A stretch of DNA of 64,000 bases, from NCBI GenBank assembly GCA_963715655.1, contig OY970262.1, positions 1,860,001 to 1,924,000 of the forward strand, given 5' to 3'. The notes beneath the pieces were generated by a model. That model ran no database searches, had not been told where the DNA came from, and saw only the letters and a list, made by a program, of their open reading frames with translations. Of the stretch, positions 57,399 to 64,000 are shown in pieces. A program made the position numbers and the translations under genes. This DNA is from JANQPD01 sp963715655 (GTDB taxonomy: Bacteria > Bacteroidota > Bacteroidia > Flavobacteriales > Schleiferiaceae). The first letter of the stretch is position 1, and every line of letters starts with the position of its first letter.

Positions 57399-58127
57399 AT
57401 GTCATTTGAAGTATTTTTAGAACCAGCGGCATGGCTATCACTGCTTACGCTTACTTTATTAGAGGTTGTATTAGGTATTGATAACATCATCTTCATTAGT
57501 TTGTTAACAAACAAATTACCGGAAGAAAATCGTAAAAAGGCGCGCACAGCAGGTATCGGTTTAGCCTTAATATTTAGGATAATTATGCTATTGGGTATTA
57601 CATGGATTATTGGATTTACCCAACCACTTTTTGAAATATTTGGTTTTGAAGCTACCGGGAGAGATATAATTTTACTGTTAGGTGGTTTTTTCCTTATCGG
57701 GAAGAGTACGAGTGAAATTCATCATAAAATAGACGCAGGTGGCAGGGAAGAGGATAAGAGCAAAATGAAATCGGTTGCAGCCAAAAGCTTTGTTTCTATT
57801 ATTATTCAAATTGGGCTTTTGGATATTGTATTTTCTTTTGATTCTATACTCACCGCTGTGGGCATGACGGAAGAAGTACTAATTATGATTATTGCCGTAG
57901 TAATTTCTTTGGCCATAATGTTAGTTTTTGCCGGACGCATTGCAAACTTTATTGAAAAATACCCTACGCTTCAAATTTTGGCATTGTCGTTTTTAATACT
58001 CATCGGCTTTGTATTGGTGGCTGATGGCTTACATCAGCATATAAATAAAGGATATATATACGCAGCGGTGGCCTTTTCTATATTGGTGGAAACCGTGAAT
58101 ATAAATATGCGGAGGAAAGAAAAGTAG
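57399..58127 (+). CDS. TerC family membrane protein
   Basis: A 242-residue inner-membrane protein with about seven helices. The two family motifs with charged residues inside helices are LEVVLGIDNIIFISLL (residue 25) and GLLDIVFSFDSILTAVGM (residue 140), and both Asp pairs are in place. TerC proteins act in metal (manganese) export or in the protection of exoenzymes; the narrow role here is unknown. The start ATG 57399 follows the heptamer repeat. It stands alone. Confidence 0.93.
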   Translation: MSFEVFLEPAAWLSLLTLTLLEVVLGIDNIIFISLLTNKLPEENRKKARTAGIGLALIFRIIMLLGITWIIGFTQPLFEIFGFEATGRDIILLLGGFFLIGKSTSEIHHKIDAGGREEDKSKMKSVAAKSFVSIIIQIGLLDIVFSFDSILTAVGMTEEVLIMIIAVVISLAIMLVFAGRIANFIEKYPTLQILALSFLILIGFVLVADGLHQHINKGYIYAAVAFSILVETVNINMRRKEK

Positions 58128-58173
58128 GAGAACAAGCAACGTTTGTTAATCCAATTTTTCACTAATCAGTGAG

Positions 58174-58212
58174 CAAAAAAAAAAGTGGTTTGATATATTA
58201 TCAAACCACTTT
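58174..58212 (-). terminator. Intrinsic terminator of the 58240-58965 gene
   Basis: A perfect 14-base stem (AAAGTGGTTTGATA / TATCAAACCACTTT, loop of three) is followed on the minus strand by a run of about ten T. It lies 28 bases after the stop of the minus-strand T9SS gene. The stem also stands after terC on the other strand and could end both transcripts. Confidence 0.9.
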
Positions 58213-58239
58213 CCTTTAACTCAATGTAAATAAGATATC

Positions 58240-58965
58240 TTATTTCATTACTTTTTGAGTAGTAATAACACTATTGCCATCTTTTATAACAACTAAATAA
58301 ATACCGCTAGTAGCATTGGTTAAGTTGAAACGCTTATCTACAACTTCACCTTCTCCTAATTTACCGCTTAAGATTTGTTTTCCTACAAGATCAAATACTT
58401 CAACCGTAGTACTAGAAGTAACATTAGAAGCACTAACTATAATATTTCCTCTAGATAAAGAGATAATAGGCTTAATACTTTCGATTTCTTCCTCTATTCC
58501 AACTGTACCGCTTGCGTTAAGGGTAACAAAAGCAACATCGTTAGCGGTGTTTTGATCATTCACAGTAGGGCAGCAAGTAGTACCTCTTACATTAAAACCC
58601 CAAGTAAAAGAAGAGCCTGATGATACACCTGCATTTGACCAAGCAATTGGCAAAGTAATAGTTGCAGAAACAGTATCATTTGGACCAACCGCGCGAGGTA
58701 AAACGCGTATGAAAACATTAACTTGATTGCCTCCGCTTACATAAGTTTGGGTAGTAGCATTCAATTCATTTCTAAAAAAGATAGTATCACCAGCCGCTAG
58801 TGTTGTAGTACCAACGTTGGTTACAACAAATTTTGAAGGTGTTTGAGCTAAATCAGCAACCGTAGATCCATTTGCCGGTGAAATAATCGAGGTAACCGAT
58901 AAATCTAGTTGAGCAAAGCTTGTTAAGCCAGCTATAGTAAAAAGTCCAAGTAAAAGTTTTTTCAT
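58240..58965 (-). CDS. Small secreted protein with T9SS type A sorting domain
   Basis: A 241-residue exported protein. The signal peptide is MKKLLLGLFTIAGLTSFAQ. The middle is a beta-sandwich-like domain (FVVTNVGTTTLAAGDTIFF..ANDVAFVTLNASG), as in CARDB-like modules. The last 75 residues are a C-terminal sorting domain (VEVFDLVGKQILSGKL, NATSGIYLVVIKDG, TTQKVMK). Function is unknown. It is bracketed by two strong terminators, so it is a one-gene transcript. Confidence 0.87.
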   Translation of the reverse strand: MKKLLLGLFTIAGLTSFAQLDLSVTSIISPANGSTVADLAQTPSKFVVTNVGTTTLAAGDTIFFRNELNATTQTYVSGGNQVNVFIRVLPRAVGPNDTVSATITLPIAWSNAGVSSGSSFTWGFNVRGTTCCPTVNDQNTANDVAFVTLNASGTVGIEEEIESIKPIISLSRGNIIVSASNVTSSTTVEVFDLVGKQILSGKLGEGEVVDKRFNLTNATSGIYLVVIKDGNSVITTQKVMK

Positions 58966-59058
58966 TTTTAAAATTTTGAATGTTTAATTAATAGGCTAAA
59001 ATAAACTGTAAAAATTAATTGTAAGAAAAATACAACAAGAAATTTTTAATTTAACATA

Positions 59059-59096
59059 TAACAAGGAGTTGTTTTAGTATGCAACTCCTTGTTATG
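59059..59096 (-). terminator. Intrinsic terminator of the 59104-59961 gene
   Basis: ATAACAAGGAGTTG (59059-59072) pairs perfectly with CAACTCCTTGTTAT (59083-59096), with a ten-base loop. It begins eight bases after the stop of the lipoprotein gene on the minus strand and is followed by T-rich sequence. Confidence 0.82.
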
Positions 59097-59103
59097 TATA
59101 TCT

Positions 59104-59961
59104 TTACTCACTTAACGTAAACTTTCTTTCAATAACATTTACCTCACTATTCACTACCGTGCCTTGGGCATTAGTTAACTTAATAGTAAAGGTATTTTCA
59201 CCCATTGGTAATCCTTCCACTATGTAAGGCTGCCATTTATCAAACTCAAAATCAAGACTATCGTTAATAGTTAGCATTACACTCATGCCATCAGGCGCAA
59301 GCTCAGCGTTGCTCAAATAAAAGTCAAACAATACCTTTTTGGTGTCAGCGCCTTTATAGTCACCTTTTGGACGGCTATAAAACAACATGGGTTGCGTTAA
59401 ATCATACGGTTTGTCCATATCCTTACCTTGTGTACCGGTGCTAAACTGAAATACTTGAAAAGCATTTGGGTTTTTAACACTTTCGTGATACGAACGAGAA
59501 AGGAAGGCTATTGCATAATGATTTCCCATTTCAAATTCTTTTTCTAAACCTGGCATATAATGCGCTGAATATGGACTATTATCTACAATTAAATGAATAT
59601 GTTGACCCTTATCGCTGTTAGCCAAACCTTTATCAGCTGCATCAGGTGTTTGCATACCTAAATCATAATTTTCAACTTTAAAATCGAATTTCACAGCGCC
59701 TTTTGCCACGTTGGCCATATCCTCAGGTTTTATGCGCATTAGCTTAGCATCAGCATATTCAGGAGAAGCAGGAGCGGGGTAAATTTTCAAACTCCCACGT
59801 TCATACGTTTCCGGAGCATCGTTTTCCGCTTCGGCTACCACCGTTTCATTTTCCATTACTTGGGTAGTGTCACTTTCGCTACCATCTGCTGCATTAGGAT
59901 TTGTGTTACAGGCCCACAGCATTACAGAGGCTCCTAGTAAACATAACATTGATTTTTTCAT
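59104..59961 (-). CDS. Hypothetical lipoprotein
   Basis: A 285-residue lipoprotein; the leader MKKSMLCLLGASVMLWAC ends in a lipobox-like LWAC. I take ATG 59961 as the start because the extra 11 residues from an earlier Met would mask the leader. After an acidic linker comes a beta-rich domain with VENYDLGMQTPDAADKG, HIHLIVDNSPYSAHYMPGLE and VMLTINDSLDFEFDKW. I recognise it as a kind found across Bacteroidota without known function. A promoter is not evident. Confidence 0.75.
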   Translation of the reverse strand: MKKSMLCLLGASVMLWACNTNPNAADGSESDTTQVMENETVVAEAENDAPETYERGSLKIYPAPASPEYADAKLMRIKPEDMANVAKGAVKFDFKVENYDLGMQTPDAADKGLANSDKGQHIHLIVDNSPYSAHYMPGLEKEFEMGNHYAIAFLSRSYHESVKNPNAFQVFQFSTGTQGKDMDKPYDLTQPMLFYSRPKGDYKGADTKKVLFDFYLSNAELAPDGMSVMLTINDSLDFEFDKWQPYIVEGLPMGENTFTIKLTNAQGTVVNSEVNVIERKFTLSE

Positions 59962-60043
59962 TGTGATTAGTTTTGTATTTATTCGGAAAACCAATGGAGT
60001 AGTAAAAAGTTTAATGTTCTGCTGAAGTTGTTTATAGTTATGG

Positions 60044-60100
60044 CTTATTCGTTGTCCGTTATTCGTTGTCCGTTGTCCGTTATTCGTTATCCGTTATCCG
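60044..60100. repeat. Degenerate tandem repeat (TTATTCGTT/TCCGTT units)
   Basis: Units such as TTCGTTGTCCG, GTTATTCG and GTTATCCG recur five to six times in about 57 bases. It is a simple-sequence array of the type seen between genes in Bacteroidota. Confidence 0.8.
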
Positions 60101-60258
60101 AGAAACGGTATGCATACATGGTAAGCTTGCTATGAAAATACTATTTGTTTTCTAATTCTAGCTTTCCTAGCGCTAGCCACCATAATTTTTCGCATTGGCA
60201 AATGAGCTAGCCAAACGTACAACCCACACTAATATGCTCACGGAAAACATGTATTGAA

Positions 60259-60292
60259 TAACAAACAGTTGGCAGTTGCCAACTGTTTGTTA
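60259..60292 (-). terminator. Perfect 16-bp inverted repeat downstream of ssb
   Basis: TAACAAACAGTTGGCA is followed, after a two-base loop, by its exact reverse complement. It lies 36 bases after the ssb stop on the minus strand and may end that transcript, but the T tract on that side is short. The long stem with a minimal loop could also be a protein site or a cruciform. Confidence 0.55.
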
Positions 60293-60327
60293 AAATTGCC
60301 AAATCATGCTCAATTTGTCCGCTTTCC

Positions 60328-60666
60328 TTACTTCCCACCGGCCAGCAGTACTAATTCGTTTAGCACTACCTCGGTTACATAGCGTTTTTCTCCTTTTTCG
60401 GTTTCGTAGCTGCGGCTTACGAGTTTTCCTTCCAAACCAACTTCTTTGCCTTTACGCACAAATTTTTCTACGAGCTCGGCTGTTTTACCCCACGCTATAA
60501 TGTTGTGCCATTGGGTATCGGTTACACGCTCGCCTTGTTGGTTTTTATAACTCTCGCTTGTGGCGATACTAAATTTAGCCAGTTTATTTCCATTTTCTAA
60601 AGTTTTCATTTCTGGATCAGCACCAGGGTTTCCGATTAGCTGCACACGGTTTCTCATTGAAGACAT
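60328..60666 (-). CDS. ssb: Short single-stranded DNA-binding protein
   Basis: An OB-fold protein of 112 residues. Features are RNRVQLIGNPGADPEMKTL, FSIATSESYKNQQGERV, and WHNIIAWGKTAELVEKFV. It lacks the Gly-rich linker and the acidic DDIPF-type tip through which standard SSBs recruit partners; it ends VVLNELVLLAGGK. It is therefore a short paralogue, perhaps for uptake or a specialised role, with the main ssb expected elsewhere. A second start is possible at Met4 (60657). Confidence 0.9.
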   Translation of the reverse strand: MSSMRNRVQLIGNPGADPEMKTLENGNKLAKFSIATSESYKNQQGERVTDTQWHNIIAWGKTAELVEKFVRKGKEVGLEGKLVSRSYETEKGEKRYVTEVVLNELVLLAGGK

Positions 60667-60897
60667 ACTTGTAATTTTTAAAAGTTAAATAATTAATATG
60701 TTGCTTTAGTAACAACGGTGCAAAAGTGTAACAGCCGCCAAACTGGAAACGGTATTTAAGCATTTACTATCCGTTTACGTTTCGTTTGTAAACGGTTATA
60801 ATCAATTAAGCTATACGTTTACAATACGTTAAGCTCTTGTTTAATTAATTGGGAAAAGAGATACATTGCGTTTAAATTAAGTTGGCACACATGTAAA
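60667..60897. other. 231-base region upstream of ssb with CGTTTAC inverted repeats
   Basis: CCGTTTAC (60771-60778) and GTAAACGG (60788-60795) form an eight-base inverted repeat with a nine-base spacer, and CGTTTAC recurs once more nearby. It lies between ssb and the first orphan small gene on the other strand; it may be an operator, but no known motif matches. Confidence 0.4.
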
Positions 60898-61428
60898 ATG
60901 ACAGCGAAGAAAAAAATAGCAATTGGTGTTGGCTCTTTTGTTGTGCTCTGTTTTGCCTCGTTGTACATTTTAGATTTTTTATCTCACTTTACAAATAAAA
61001 CAGAAGGTAGCTTTGGACAGTCAGAAACAAGAACAGAAGCAATATCAAATGATCTATTCGTTATTGACTACGAGCCATCAAAAGACACAATAGTTCTTTT
61101 AGACAACCGAAAGGTGATTCTCGGAAACGCATGGGCGGAGACAATATGGAGTTATCGTGATAGACAGCCCAATATAGCAGAATATTTCGGTTACAACTTA
61201 CAACTCGAATTTACAGGGGACAATGCCGACTTTGTTTTCACTTTTGACTTGCTTGACAAAGAAAATCAATCATTCACGAATGGAATAGGACGAGATAAAT
61301 GTGTCTTTAATCCCACAGAACTGCGCGATACTATTGAGATAATTGTAGAAGAGAAAAACCCTGAACAAGACATAGGTTGGATGAAACCAATTGTAACGGA
61401 TACGATAAAATTGATGCGAAAAAAGTAA
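60898..61428 (+). CDS. Hypothetical protein with one membrane helix (cassette-like gene 1)
   Basis: A 176-residue protein, not recognised. One N-terminal helix (IGVGSFVVLCFASLYILDFL) is followed by a soluble domain (VIDYEPSKDTIVLLDNRKVI, YGYNLQLEFTGDNADFVFTF). Eight of its fifteen Asp codons are GAC, while nearby chromosome genes use mostly GAT; this suggests another origin. It is the first of three same-strand orphan genes, each followed by a long imperfect palindrome; its own (B) starts eight bases after the stop. Confidence 0.65.
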   Translation: MTAKKKIAIGVGSFVVLCFASLYILDFLSHFTNKTEGSFGQSETRTEAISNDLFVIDYEPSKDTIVLLDNRKVILGNAWAETIWSYRDRQPNIAEYFGYNLQLEFTGDNADFVFTFDLLDKENQSFTNGIGRDKCVFNPTELRDTIEIIVEEKNPEQDIGWMKPIVTDTIKLMRKK

Positions 61429-61435
61429 AAACACG

Positions 61436-61569
61436 ATGTGCCAACAATCGCTAAAATAAAGCGGGGCGAAGTGTAAACCGTTGCTTTGTTCGTCTTAGCC
61501 AAGTTTTCACGGTTGGACAGAAACGCACTCTGAAATCCCGTCTTATCTTAGCGGAAACGTTATGTGCAT
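61436..61569 (+). repeat. attC-like imperfect palindrome B
   Basis: This 134-base gene-free element forms one long imperfect hairpin. The left end ATGTGCCAAC faces the right end GTTATGTGCAT. Inside, 61450-61465 pairs with 61537-61552 at 13 of 16 positions, then AACCGT pairs with ACGGTT. Terminal CCAAC...GTTATG ends with stem arms inside are the layout of integron attC sites (R''/L''...L'/R'), although the left core matches the consensus only in part. Its right half aligns with element A, 22 kb away. The next gene starts 26 bases after the CGTTA. Confidence 0.6.
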
Positions 61570-61583
61570 TTAAAAAAACGAAT

Positions 61584-61931
61584 TTGACAAAACTTCTACT
61601 CATAACCGTTTTCACCTTGACCTTTTGCTCCTCCTGCAAAATGACCTCGAATCTGACAAACAAAAATGAAAACGAACTATTTGGGTACTACTCAACCCCA
61701 CAAACCTTTCTGACCTTAGAAAATGATTCAACTTTTAAATTTGGAAAACGAGGAGGAATAATTATGACCTATGCCTCTGGAACATTTGAGATTGATGGGA
61801 TTAGACTTCTTTTGACCGTGGACTATACCCATACCTTTTACGAGGACTTTAAGAATAAGGTAGTATCAGGATATGTCGACTATGAAAATGACTTGATTTA
61901 TGCCTTCGGAAAACGACTAAAAAAGAAATAA
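61584..61931 (+). CDS. Small hypothetical lipoprotein (cassette-like gene 2)
   Basis: A 115-residue protein, not recognised. TTG 61584 is the only sensible start: it gives a lipoprotein leader MTKLLLITVFTLTFCSSC with a Ser-Ser-Cys lipobox. The rest (FGYYSTPQTFLTLEND, GKRGGIIMTYASGTFEID, YENDLIYAFGKRLKKK) is beta-rich. Four of its six Asp codons are GAC. It starts 26 bases after the CGTTA of palindrome B and is followed ten bases later by palindrome C. Confidence 0.62.
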   Translation: MTKLLLITVFTLTFCSSCKMTSNLTNKNENELFGYYSTPQTFLTLENDSTFKFGKRGGIIMTYASGTFEIDGIRLLLTVDYTHTFYEDFKNKVVSGYVDYENDLIYAFGKRLKKK

Positions 61932-61940
61932 ATACTACAG

Positions 61941-62070
61941 GCAATAACTCAAATAAACGTAAGTCTGCTTTAATACCGCTCCGGTTGGAGCTTTACGGTG
62001 GACATAGAAACCTGTCGTTTCTTTACACCACCACGGACGAAGCCGCTGTGCGTTTATTAAGGCCGTAGGC
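61941..62070 (+). repeat. attC-like imperfect palindrome C
   Basis: A nested imperfect hairpin of about 130 bases. AATAAACG (61952-61959) pairs with CGTTTATT (62051-62058). Inside, GCTT pairs with GAAGC, and a hairpin with GTGG/CCAC and GAAAC/GTTTC forms the centre. The right edge is GGCCGTAGGC, near but not identical to GTTAGGC. Its sequence differs from A and B while the folding plan is alike, which is how attC sites vary. Confidence 0.48.
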
Positions 62071-62233
62071 ACTATTAAACAAAGAGAAGTGAATATAGAA
62101 TTGAGTAATTGTATAAAGAATATCCATGCTTTTACAGAAAAGACGAAAGGAAGTATACTGCAATTGACAGATAGATACACGTTCCCCCAACCAGTAAGTT
62201 TCAGCCAGAGCCGTTACGTTAACGATAATTAAA
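62071..62233 (+). other. Gene-free spacer before cassette-like gene 3
   Basis: No gene is seen. It ends in CAGCCAGAGCCGTTACG (CGTTA at 62212), which resembles the ends of palindromes A and B, 22 bases before the next start codon. Confidence 0.45.
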
Positions 62234-62920
62234 ATGGAATCTAAAATCATTATTGGAGCAGTTACCGTTATTATTTTATTCTATTTCCGATTTGGAAAAG
62301 GAAGCCGTTTCTTTAAGAAAAATACGCACCATTATATTGTGCCAACTGTTTCAGAAATGGATTCTGATTCGATCCATGTTCAGATAAAAAGTAATCAATA
62401 TATTAGATACATACTCATTAAAAATACAACTGAAAGTTACATAATCAATGGAATTAAAGATTGCGGAGACCTTTTGGAAAATCAAGATTTCGCGTCATCT
62501 AATTTTTTGATTGCAAAACATGGAGATTGGAAAATTATCAAAATTGACCAATCGATTAGTTTTTACGGTTATCACAATCTAGTTGCTTGGTTAACAGGGT
62601 ATGAAGAGTGTACTGCGCAACCTGATCACACCTTTGGATTTTCTAATAGCAAAATCGATTTTCTAGACGATTACTTATTTTTTTTAGATCCTAATAATGA
62701 AAGTGGAGACACTCAAATAGGATCATTTAGAAAAGGTAAATCATTCGCTATCTATTTACCAGAAGCTTATGAAGAATATGGCAATCTGAAGATTAAAAAT
62801 GGACTTGAAGTTTCAATGAAAGAAAGGATTAACTATATCTTAGAACAAGGGTTCAATATTTCGCAAATTGAATCTTTGAAATATGCCGAACTTCACATTC
62901 AAAGAAAAAATATGAACTAA
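62234..62920 (+). CDS. Hypothetical protein with an N-terminal membrane helix (cassette-like gene 3)
   Basis: A 228-residue protein, not recognised. A short helix (IIIGAVTVIILFYFRF) is followed by a mostly soluble domain (DCGDLLENQDFASSNFLIAK, YEECTAQPDHTFGFSNSKID, KRKSFAIYLPEAYEEYG-like FRKGKSFAIYLPEAYEEY). It starts 22 bases after a CGTTA and is followed seven bases later by the small palindrome D. With its two neighbours it forms a same-strand series of unrelated orphan genes. Confidence 0.62.
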   Translation: MESKIIIGAVTVIILFYFRFGKGSRFFKKNTHHYIVPTVSEMDSDSIHVQIKSNQYIRYILIKNTTESYIINGIKDCGDLLENQDFASSNFLIAKHGDWKIIKIDQSISFYGYHNLVAWLTGYEECTAQPDHTFGFSNSKIDFLDDYLFFLDPNNESGDTQIGSFRKGKSFAIYLPEAYEEYGNLKIKNGLEVSMKERINYILEQGFNISQIESLKYAELHIQRKNMN

Positions 62921-62926
62921 AAATTA

Positions 62927-62980
62927 TAACTAAGCATTCAAGCGAAACCTAGTGCCCTGAGAGTATGCCAAGTTAGAAAT
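62927..62980 (+). repeat. attC-like imperfect palindrome D
   Basis: TAACTAAGCATTC (62927-62939) pairs with GTATGCCAAGTTA (62963-62975) at 10 of 13 positions. The end is GTTAGAAAT, the same as at the end of element A. The 54-base size is near the lower limit of known attC sites. Confidence 0.48.
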
Positions 62981-63081
62981 AAAAACAGCCAATGTAATCC
63001 GAATGGTTCTTAATAAGCGGTATTAGTACTGTTTAGGTAGCTGCATTTATTCCTTAATTTCGCGCGCTACAATATTTTACC

Positions 63082-64000
63082 ATGGCGGAGGCACTAGGCA
63101 ACAAACAAGAGGAACCAATTACGGAAGAGCAAATCAACCAATGCCTTGCTATACTTCAAAAATTGAACGAGAATACCGATCAGATTTTTGAAATTCCTAA
63201 AGCCAAACGTGTAGAACTTTTAATGGCAGCCGGTTTGCTTTCTCGCCCTTCGCGGGAAGAATTTGCGCGTAGAAAACGCTCGGCCAAAAAAGTGGAAAAA
63301 CGTAAACTGCGAGAAAAAGATAAACACGCTAGAAAAGCCACCGGTATTCGCTCTGCTAGAGAAGCGCTGATTTTTGAAGCGCCTTTAATGATTGCCAATA
63401 CGGGCGAACAAGCCAAGGAAGATGTAAAGCTTGAGTCGCCCAGAAATTGCTACGTATGCAAAAAAGTGTACCACCACTTGCACCATTTTTATGACGCCAT
63501 GTGCAAAGAGTGTGGCGATTTTAATTACGCCAAGCGTTTCCAAATGGCTGATTTAACAGGGCAAGTAGCCTTGGTTACGGGTTCAAGGCTTAAAATTGGC
63601 TACCACATAACCTTGTTAATGTTACGGGCAGGAGCTACCGTTATTGCTACCACACGCTTTCCGGCAGATTCGGCCATTCGCTTTGCCAAAGAACCAGACT
63701 TTCCTGATTGGTGCGACCGATTGAAAATTCATGGTTTAGATTTAAGACATATACCCAGTGTGGAGATTTTTTGCAACTTTATTGAGCAGCGCTACGATAG
63801 GTTGGATATCTTGATAAACAACGCAGCGCAAACCGTTAGGCGTCCTGCGGGGTTTTACCAGCACATGATGGCCAATGAAGAAAAGCCAATCAATCAATTA
63901 CCAATCTATGCACAAGAGTTATTAGCCGACCATGATGCTTGCTTACGGGAGTTGCGCGCCCTTAGTGGAAATTACTCAGAAAAGGAACAAAAAAACCTAC
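63082..64000 (+). CDS. SDR-family protein with N-terminal zinc ribbon, cut by window edge
   Basis: An open frame from ATG 63082 runs off the right edge (306 residues seen). Residues about 20-120 are helical and basic. Next is a zinc ribbon, CYVCKKVYHHLHHF and CKECGDFNYAKRF (CxxC...CxxC). A Rossmann domain follows: ALVTGSRLKIGYHITLLML, then ATTRFPADSAIRFAKEP, HGLDLRH and DILINNAAQTVRRPAGF (NNAA in place of NNAG). The catalytic YxxxK would lie past the edge. Such zinc-ribbon SDR proteins occur in bacteria and plants; function is unknown. Confidence 0.85.
   Translation, partial: MAEALGNKQEEPITEEQINQCLAILQKLNENTDQIFEIPKAKRVELLMAAGLLSRPSREEFARRKRSAKKVEKRKLREKDKHARKATGIRSAREALIFEAPLMIANTGEQAKEDVKLESPRNCYVCKKVYHHLHHFYDAMCKECGDFNYAKRFQMADLTGQVALVTGSRLKIGYHITLLMLRAGATVIATTRFPADSAIRFAKEPDFPDWCDRLKIHGLDLRHIPSVEIFCNFIEQRYDRLDILINNAAQTVRRPAGFYQHMMANEEKPINQLPIYAQELLADHDACLRELRALSGNYSEKEQKNL

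Larger units (their letters stand above)
59962..60327. other. 366-base gene-free region with tandem repeats and a long palindrome
   Basis: It contains a tandem array of TTCGTTGTCCG-type units at 60044-60100 and a 16-base-arm palindrome at 60259-60292, both listed separately. I see no gene here. Confidence 0.6.

Noticed and set aside
61435..62980. Palindromes as ordinary Rho-independent terminators
   Set aside because: A, B and C are 110-134 bases long, mostly lack a T run after the stem, and are followed within 22-30 bases of CGTTA by a start codon; genuine terminators in this window (57192, 58174, 59059) look quite different.

Overview
The window comes from an AT-rich Bacteroidota chromosome, most likely a Flavobacteriia-like lineage. 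Evidence: four predicted type IX secretion (T9SS) cargo proteins (one with a CHU_C/type B C-terminus, three with type A sorting domains), lipoproteins with Bacteroidota-type lipoboxes, Bacteroidota-type families (DUF4159, THUMP-like methyltransferase, PA0069-family radical SAM, monomeric isocitrate dehydrogenase), and TAnnTTTG-like promoter boxes in place of Shine-Dalgarno/-10 signals. I found no rRNA, tRNA, CRISPR array, prophage, transposase or recognisable anti-phage system.

Layout. 1-3.5 kb: the start of a secreted protein (minus strand, cut by the edge), then hisS overlapping hutH. 3.4-9.7 kb: a T9SS type B cargo protein and a coupled three-gene set (DUF4159, AI-2E transporter family, THUMP-like methyltransferase). 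9.9-18.3 kb: one 2801-residue adhesin-like T9SS protein made of alternating FN3 and jelly-roll modules. 18.3-21.4 kb: a compact minus-strand operon for tRNA and ribosome modification (tsaD, rimB-like, rimK, rsmE), divergent from tamB (21.5-25.9 kb). 25.9-27.8 kb: a LexA-like regulator overlapping an SplB-like radical SAM gene. 27.9-32.9 kb: single metabolic and envelope genes. 33.1-42.5 kb: an alpha-2-macroglobulin lipoprotein and its usual partner pbpC, here separated by two small genes and a repeat, with pbpC carrying a +1 frameshift. 42.5-45.3 kb: gene-poor, with a truncated lipoprotein and dispersed inverted repeats. 45.3-58.1 kb: fhs, a Crp-like regulator with an outer-membrane protein, an ArsR/SRPBCC pair with two operator copies, a nucleoside hydrolase, monomeric icd, an M49 peptidase and terC. 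58.2-60.7 kb: a T9SS cargo, a lipoprotein and a short ssb. 60.8-63.0 kb: three same-strand orphan small genes separated by long imperfect palindromes. 63.1-64 kb: the start of an SDR protein with a zinc ribbon, cut by the edge.

The most unusual signal is the set of long imperfect palindromes at 39.44-39.55, 61.44-61.57, 61.94-62.07 and 62.93-62.98 kb. Two share an aligned core although they lie 22 kb apart. CGTTA motifs occur 22-43 bases before the start codons of four orphan small genes on the same strand. This is the architecture of integron gene cassettes and attC sites, but no integrase is present and the motifs match the attC consensus only in part. Other points of interest: a probable ATT start for tamB, an intrinsic terminator written inside the last codons of rsmE, a complete CDGSH iron-sulfur motif fused to a YdeI-like protein, tandem ArsR-type operators, a perfect 16-bp palindrome placed for activation by the neighbouring Crp-like regulator, and a two-module internal duplication in the giant T9SS protein.
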